Source: Lucifuga dentata
Lineage: Eukaryota; Chordata; Actinopteri; Ophidiiformes; Bythitidae
DNA length: 64,000 nt
Direction: 5' to 3'
NCBI GenBank assembly: GCA_014773175.1
Contig: VXCM01000468.1
Location: forward strand, 1 to 64,000
Shown here one piece after another: positions 57,619 through 64,000 of this stretch. Each line of letters opens with the position of its first letter. The first letter of the stretch is position 1. The position numbers and the translations under genes were made by a program. The notes below the pieces were generated by a model that worked only from the letters and a program-made list of their open reading frames with translations, was not told the DNA's origin and did no database searches.

Positions 57619-57899
57619 GGGAAGCAAAGTACAACCATCAAACTAATAATATTGTTTTTTTAAATACAGGCTTCATAATTTTCCATGCAAATTTTTGGCT
57701 TTTAGGCTAAAATAACCTGTCATTGAATTTATAGCTAGCTATAAATGCTCAGCTGCACAGAAATAGTCTCAATAATGTAGCTTCCTTCATTATTAGCCTT
57801 CATATAATCAATTACCACACTAAAGGACACACACACACACGATTGCAAAACTTTACACGCTTATCTGTATTTGCAGGGTGACAATGAACACACAAACAC

Positions 57900-58480
57900 A
57901 AACATCTCCCTCTCCTTTTCATGACACGATCGTGTGCATGTTGATTGTGATAACCTTGCTTGCTTTACATAATAAAGGAAGGAATGAAAGGCTATTGAGA
58001 GAAGGGCGTCTGTGCGTGGGGTTGGGAGTTGTGTGTTATATGTATGTATGACACTGGCAGCAGTCTGAATAATTCACAAAGCCATTCGATGATTAAAGGT
58101 CTGCTGGGTGTCACGCTGCAGGGAGGAGACTGTATGTTACTGGGTACTTATGAGGAGGGAGGGCTGCTGTGACAAGTGATGAAAGGAGGGAATTGAGAGG
58201 AGGCTGAAATGCGACTGATGGGGAAATATAACGTGACTCAGCTGAAGATTCATAATCATGTAGTAATTGGTCGACAGGATATAGATTCTGCCTTTAATAA
58301 GCATTTAATAAGCATTTCATTGCCAACAGGCTATGTCATTCAAAGAACTAAAAAAATTAATCTTTTTAAAATTGGATCATATTATGCTTTTTGTCATTTT
58401 GTGTTTGGTCTGTGTTGAATGTCTTCAAACTTGCTAATCTTGAGGTTTACACTTATACTGTATAAATGCATAGATTAACC
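57900..58480. promoter_or_regulatory. Candidate conserved regulatory stretch
   Basis: Unique, repeat-free DNA with GCCATTCGATGATTAAAGG and TGTAGTAATTGG motifs. No gene evidence. Weak call from sequence texture only. Confidence 0.2.
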
Positions 58481-58974
58481 CTGTAAAGCCTGACCCATGA
58501 AATAATTAAAAGAAAATTCAGATTTTTTGCAGTTTATTTCTTTATTGAACCCTTTAATAAACTCCAAAAAAAAAAGAGAAAAAAATCCTGAATATTTTTT
58601 TTTTTTTGNTTTTTTTTTTTTTTTTGTATGACATTTGATACATCTGGCATTCATTTAACTCGACAGGATTTAAACTGGAACAGGTTATTCATGAGATTAT
58701 TTCATTAAAAAATATATTAATAATAATATTTAATAATATTTTTGATTTTGATTGGTTTTTTAAATTTTGGACAATAAGATTTACACTAGGCAGCAGCAAT
58801 ATGATAAAGCAATATGATAAGTGTTATGCAATTTATTTATTCATTTATTTATTTATTTATTTATTTTAGATACGATATAATAGGCATTTTGGTCAATAAC
58901 TGATCATGTTGATGATGTAGATTTGCAGAAAATCATGTATCAAATGTGACACAAATGGCTTTATAGGGTTAAGA

Positions 58975-59395
58975 CAAAACCATAGGTCCTGAAATGCCCT
59001 GAGGACTCTGTTTACACTTGTTCTTTACTTATGCAACATATTTACATCAACATGTGACTTTTGAACATACTGCCAACACACCTGATTAGACACTCGCCAG
59101 GCGCAAAATGAGTGTTTGAACTCATCTGTGTTTTGTCTGATCAGAACACAGAGAGATCTTCAAAAGTGGGATTCCAGAGTTGTATGACTTGTTTTCACTC
59201 AGTGAGCACAGAAGTGTTGCAGCAAGGCAGAGTCCATGTGGATTGATGTGTTGTTTTTTTTTTTGTTTTTGTTTTTGTTTTTTGTTTTGTTTTTTTGCAC
59301 GTTTAAGCATTGCAAAGGTTTCAAAACAGATCCCAAAATAAAAATAAGAATAGGGAATCTATATAATGTGCCTGCTATCCTATTTATGGACTAAA
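58975..59395 (+). mobile_element. TTAA element subfamily C, diverged copy
   Basis: Shares acatcaacatgtgac, cagaacacagagag, cttgttttcactcagtgag and gcattgcaaaggtttcaaaacag with other C copies. Ends are not intact; poly-A with an N lies at the right (59410). Confidence 0.6.
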
Positions 59396-60871
59396 AAAAA
59401 AAAAAAAANAAAAAAAAAAAAAAAGAAAAGAAAAAAATGCAACAGAGCCTCTCTGTCACAATCTCAACAAGTCACGAATGTTCTAAGCTTTATTTGTGGT
59501 AGTGTTTGTTTTGGCAATTATTCCTAAATGTTGATGATAACAGATTAGCAGATTATTGAATGATAATTCTTGAACTGACTGTACAATGTTCATGATGAAG
59601 TTTGAGCCCCGAGTTAGCAATTAGTTTAGCTATAAACCCAATTATGCTAATGGAATGTTGTTGTTGTTTGTTTGTTTTTTAAATTTTGCAAATAGCTCAA
59701 AAGCAAAATTGTCCACTTTTTTTTTTTTTTTTNTTTTTTTTTTTTTTTGTTTTTTTAATGGGACAATATCAGTATTTTAATAAAGCAGTTCTGTGAAGAT
59801 TCCAGTTACAGCCCAGATTTCTTATTGAAAGGAGAATTGGACTTTATCAGCCCTCTCTCAGGATCTTACTGCTCCAGATTCTTCAGTGACGCAGGAAAGT
59901 CTGCTTTTAAAGCTCCATATGCCTAGAATACATGACAAGATAATGTCTTTCAGAAACATGACCTCTGAATTTATATATTTAAACGTTGATTTTCATTGAA
60001 GATTTTAATTTTTGTTTCATAACTGTGTTGAGTGGTTTGAGTAAGTTATTTTATTCCCTATATATATTTTCCAAATACATGTAAAGATGAAGATAATCAT
60101 GGAAGAAGTTGTTTTTTTAGATACCCTATCAAAGAGCTAAAATCCACCAATTATTATTTCAATTCTGAAATAATGTTTTTCACTAGCATTTAGGGGAAAA
60201 AAAGCTTTAGCTGTGTTTTGGGAACTGTCATTTATGCGATCCCTGAAGACAGCAGTTGGCGAGGACAGCAAATGGATGGATCGGGAAAGGGGATGTTAAA
60301 AGGGAGGGGAAATGGTTGGGGAGATGGAATTGTGCATTGTGAGGTTAATAGTGCAGAGGATTGGGAGACAATAGGCCGAGCTAATGAGTCATGAGTCTGG
60401 CTTCAGTGGTGCTCAGGCACTTCCAAGCTGCACACTCTGCCATCAGAATGGATACTTTTGTTAAAAGCCCTTTAATACTTTCATTGGACTCTTTGTAAAG
60501 ATCAACAGAAAAACAATACAAAATGACCTCAAACAAGCTAAAATGAATAACCATTACTGCCTGAAATTCATGCAAAACTCATAACTTTTAACTACTTTTC
60601 ATTATCTACTTGAAATTCATGGAAAACCACTGTGTAAACACGACATAAAGATATTCCATCACTCTGTTATCCATATCAAATGTAATTGAGTTGGCTTTTG
60701 CTAAAGAAGCATTTTTTCTGTGTTGTGCAGCTGTTCTAAGAATTGGGATGAAGGCAAGATTAGACAGCGTCAAGCATCAGCCACAAAAGAAATCAAACAT
60801 GTCATCATTTCCCCCTCAGGGGATCTTTAACTCATTTTTATTCTGATTAGCAAATGGATGAGAACTCATGC

Positions 60872-60954
60872 AAGGAGTGGATAGGCCAAGGAGGCCAAGG
60901 ATAGGCCAAGGATAGGCCAAGGATAGGCCAAGGATAGGCCACTCACCCAAGGAG
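60872..60954 (+). repeat. 11-bp tandem repeat GGATAGGCCAA
   Basis: About five units, bracketed by two copies of CAAGGAGTGGATAGGCC. Confidence 0.9.
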
Positions 60955-60999
60955 TGGATAGGCCGCTATAATTTTTTTTTTTGAATCTCATATCTGAAA

Positions 61000-61440
61000 T
61001 AACATGTTGTCGCATGCCGTTGTATTTCCTCAGCGCAAATTGTGTGCCAAGAATCTCAAAGATGTATAAATTGTATGCAGACGTGTTTAGACGTCGCTGG
61101 GATATCAGCCTGGTGCTGTTTCAGATCCAGTCAATCTATGTTGCTGTGGCGCTAATCCAGAGATCAGGGGCCATCAGGGAATGCTGAGTCCATCGTGGGC
61201 CCTGCAGCCAGCTCAGCAGCTGCCTGTCTAGCCTGCCTGGCAGCTCAGCGACGAGTCCAACACCACCCATTAACCAATTACACCAGGGCGGCTCTGTGGA
61301 CAAAGATCCATGCTGATTTGGAGCAAATGAAGCACGAGTTGTGTTGGTGACGCACAAAAGATTAGAGCAAGATCCGGCTAAACTACTGATTAAAGTAAAA
61401 ATCACATATTGAGCAAAACAAGATGCAAACAAGCCAATCA
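61000..61440. promoter_or_regulatory. Candidate conserved regulatory stretch downstream of cd24
   Basis: Unique sequence of higher GC content, no repeats. A 123-residue minus-strand open frame (61507-61136) crosses it but has no recognisable domain. It could be distal 3' UTR or an enhancer; both are inference. Confidence 0.2.
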
Positions 61441-61466
61441 AGCCAACCGGTGCCATTTTTTCATTA

Positions 61467-61472
61467 TTTATT
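61467..61472 (-). terminator. cd24: Candidate polyadenylation signal of cd24
   Basis: Minus-strand AATAAA, about 740 nt after the stop. CD24 transcripts in other vertebrates have long 3' UTRs, so a distal site is plausible. The span 61450-62210 holds no other gene; it includes a poly-A tract with an N (61866) and a G run with an N (62162-62180), both likely contig joins. Confidence 0.35.
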
Positions 61473-62210
61473 GTACATTTCCATCTCTTCCATTGTCTTA
61501 CACCCAAACTAATGTTAACATTACAACGTTCTCATTTATACAAAATATAAACTATCAGGAGGAGATATAAATTCAACATTAACTCTTCCCATATGCTTAC
61601 ATATACAGTCGTTTCCTGGGTCGAACACCCAGGGGTGAAAGGGAAAGGTGCCAGTCATACCCTCCTTAAAAAAGACTACAACTCTTTAAAATTCACAAGG
61701 CAAAACTGACATATAAGTCCTGTGGCAACTTATTGGCTACATACATCTATTTGACATTTATAATAAAAAAAAGACCTAAGAGCCAAATTACGGAAAAACC
61801 CAACTGAAATGTCATCTGGCTCAAACTTTTTTCCCCTCAAAAAAAAAAATTCTGCTGCAAAGCTCNAAAAAAAAAAAAAAAAAAATCATATTGCCAGGTG
61901 AAACCGAAACCGTGAAAGGAATCTCAGCACGTCGAAGTGGTTGGAGACACGCTGCAAAACAACCTGAGCATCTCCAAAATGTGATGGCGTGCGCGGGAAA
62001 CGAAAGCCAAAAGGGAAGATGGGTGCTGGGTGCCGCTCCTTTTTGACTTCGTGCAAGGGGCTGCCAAGGTTCGGTGATGACTTCCGGTAGAGGGTTATCT
62101 TCTTTAAAGCAGGCTGTGGAGTTCATCCGTGTTAGTCTCGGGGGCCTCTGTTCAGTGTGGTGATGGGGGGGGGGGGGGNGGTGGAGAGGTGTATATGTGT
62201 CTGTGAAGTT

Positions 62211-63275
62211 TCAGCAGTAGTAGTGGAGGAGGGAGGCTGCCACGGTGAGGGTGGTGAGGAGGGAGAGGACGCCTGCGTGTGAGATGCCCGCCTCTGCAGA
62301 GTTGGGCGGCGCGGCGGTGCTGCTGCTGCTGTTGGTGGAGGTGGAGTTTGCCTGCGTGGAGTTGCTGGCAGACTGCGACACCACCTGTTGGGTTGAGACG
62401 AGAAGAAGAAGAGGAGGAGGAGGAGGCCGTAACCCTGTCAGTTCTGTTGCAAAGTTCCTGCTTGTGGTTGTTTTTTTTTTTTTTTTTAAACCAACAATAA
62501 AGTGAGACGTTATGAGGAAATAAGCGACCGTTGGCTGACGAGCTCTGAGATTATAGATTAAAACTTTTGTAAAACATAATTACATTATGTCCCCAAAGAC
62601 TGAAAATGAATCAAATTGTTAATAACTTCACTAAATTTCAAATTCTTTTCTCTGCTGTAATTTCTTACATGTCATTTAATGACTAATAACGTTTTGGATT
62701 CATACTGGTACACAGAGAGAAATTCTTACATTGCAAATATATATTTTCTTTTTAAAACATATTAAATTCAATTGATGTGTAGCTGTTGTAATAAACATCT
62801 TTCTGGCTTTTTTTTCCCTGTGAGTCAGGTTTTTTTTTTTTTTTTTTTTTGTAGGCACTCAGTACTAAATCTTAGAAAGAAGCTAACTTTTCTTATCCAC
62901 ATTTGCACACACTAACACACTCCACCTGAATCAAGCTTTCACTTAAGCCATAAATATAATAAAGAGGTAAGAATGAATGCAGAAAAATATGACTGGGGAA
63001 AGTTTAATTAAGAGCCACGCCGATTCAGAAACAATATGAATTATGAATCATTTTTAATTTCCCAAGAGACCACAATTAGCCTAAAACTAAAGTCAAACAC
63101 TATACACACCCACTTTAGATCTGCATAATCAATAAAGATGATTTCATGCACAGTCAATTTCTAGACAACACAAAAAAGTAATAATCCTGAGGAATATGAA
63201 ACGTCATCATACCTGTGTTGATAAACAAATGGCAAACATAATCACTCCGAGATGAAAGATCGTCATTTTGGACAT
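62211..63275 (-). CDS. cd24: CD24 small GPI-anchored mucin-like glycoprotein
   Basis: Heavily glycosylated GPI-anchored surface peptide; in mammals a ligand for Siglec-10 and P-selectin. Exon 1 is 63275-63213 (21 codons, start MSKMTIFHLG, donor gtatga) and exon 2 is 62384-62211 (57 codons plus TGA, acceptor ccaacag), both phase 0, with an 828-nt intron. Total 78 residues (human 80). Residues 1-21 form a signal peptide ending STQ, the same junction position as in human CD24. The mature part is Ser/Thr/Asn-rich with three NxS/T sequons, followed by SAEAG and a hydrophobic tail ending SLLHYYC, typical of a GPI signal. Longer in-frame readings upstream of this ATG exist, but the TATA box places transcription start just ahead of it. 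Synteny agrees: human CD24 lies near RTN4IP1, in the same orientation. Proteins this short and low in complexity are easily missed by gene finders. Confidence 0.88.
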
Positions 63276-63359
63276 TTTTAATGGAGATTTTTGCCAAACG
63301 GAGGAAGGATGCTGACTGAAGCTGCTTCTCTCTGATGCTCCCCTGCAGCAGCCGGAGCG

Positions 63360-63366
63360 TTTTATA
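63360..63366 (-). promoter_or_regulatory. cd24: TATA box of cd24
   Basis: Minus-strand TATAAAA in a GC-rich context. Start of transcription is expected near 63335, giving a 5' UTR of about 60 nt. Just upstream (63380-63415) are a CRE-like TGACGTAC and an E-box CACGTG. No ATG is seen between the expected start and the cd24 start codon. Confidence 0.7.
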
Positions 63367-63839
63367 CCGGCGGCAGATCCGCGGTGACGTACGGACACGC
63401 GCTCCCACGTGGGAGGAAGATGAGAAATTGTTATTTATAATGATCCCCAGAGGTATACGACCAAATGTTTATAGCACTGTTTATGGTTATTAGATAGTTT
63501 GTAAGTGTGTGTTATGTTCTTAAAGTCTTTTATCTCGAATTAGTGACTATCTGCTTGCAAACTATTCCCATGTCTATATCCTGTTTATTACTATGATTAT
63601 GAACATTTCTTATGATTATTGTTGGGGTTTCCATATCAGAAAATGTGTCTTTTTTGAAGGTTGATGCCTCTTTTCGACTTGTTTTATTCTAATGGCGAGG
63701 AGAAATAATCAGAAATGCAAAAGGCACAAGTTGATCCAACCTGTTACACGCCCCTCTGTAGGCTTTGTAAATATGACAACAGCGACGCCTAGTGTTCAGA
63801 CCCTGTTATTTTTCACCTGGGCAGGTGAAAAATAACAAG

Positions 63840-63873
<34 letters not shown>

Positions 63874-64000
63874 TGGCTGTAGAGGGAGAAAACTGACCCT
63901 GATGACATCACAGGGGTCACCTCCTGTAGATGCTAAAGACTACACGTTTGAAAACTGACGAAGTTTTGAGTGAATTAAGCCCCTTTAACTTGTAGGAGTG

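Noticed and set aside
61136..61507. 123-codon minus-strand frame downstream of cd24
   Set aside because: No domain, no splice signals, and it probably overlaps the distal cd24 3' UTR.
63207..63398. Longer N-terminus for cd24 (63 codons before the splice)
   Set aside because: It would begin upstream of or within the TATA box; the signal peptide fits the ATG at 63275.

Overview
The window is vertebrate nuclear DNA, almost certainly from a ray-finned (percomorph-like) fish draft assembly. Genes are split by GT-AG introns. The gene content and order (crybg1, rtn4ip1, cd24) match human 6q21, and a broken copy of the fish-specific lily-type (B-type) mannose lectin lies between them. Non-coding DNA is AT-rich and crowded with short inverted-repeat transposons and microsatellites.

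Layout. Positions 1-5408 are intronic DNA of crybg1, whose 5' half lies left of the window. Fourteen crybg1 exons on the + strand (5409-25586) encode nine beta/gamma-crystallin Greek-key motifs and a C-terminal ricin-type beta-trefoil, ending at a stop codon. About 2 kb of convergent intergenic DNA follows. All nine coding exons of rtn4ip1 (mitochondrial NADPH-dependent MDR-family oxidoreductase) lie on the - strand (38181 back to 27570). A lily-type lectin pseudogene (+, about 38972-39570) sits upstream of rtn4ip1. Roughly 22 kb of gene-poor DNA (39.7-61.4 kb) holds nested transposons, LINE and Tc1/mariner relics, tandem repeats and several non-repetitive stretches that may be regulatory. A complete two-exon cd24 gene (- strand, 63275 back to 62211, with a TATA box) closes the window. 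The three intact genes act in unrelated processes; the grouping is ancestral synteny, not an operon or pathway.

The most striking non-genic feature is a family of TTAA-targeted elements with ends TTAAAGG...CCTTTAA. I distinguish three subfamilies (called A, B and C here), about two dozen copies in 64 kb, many nested in one another, with filled-site/empty-site evidence for TTAA insertion. The TTAAAGGRR-type end resembles the T2 (Kolobok superfamily) MITEs known from Xenopus. No transposase for them is visible here.

Quality caveat: at least nine single-N positions are flanked on both sides by the same 60-70 bp, which is the mark of unmerged contig overlaps. Apparent direct duplications at those points should not be read as biology. 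All calls come from reading the sequence and the conceptual translations; no database search was run.
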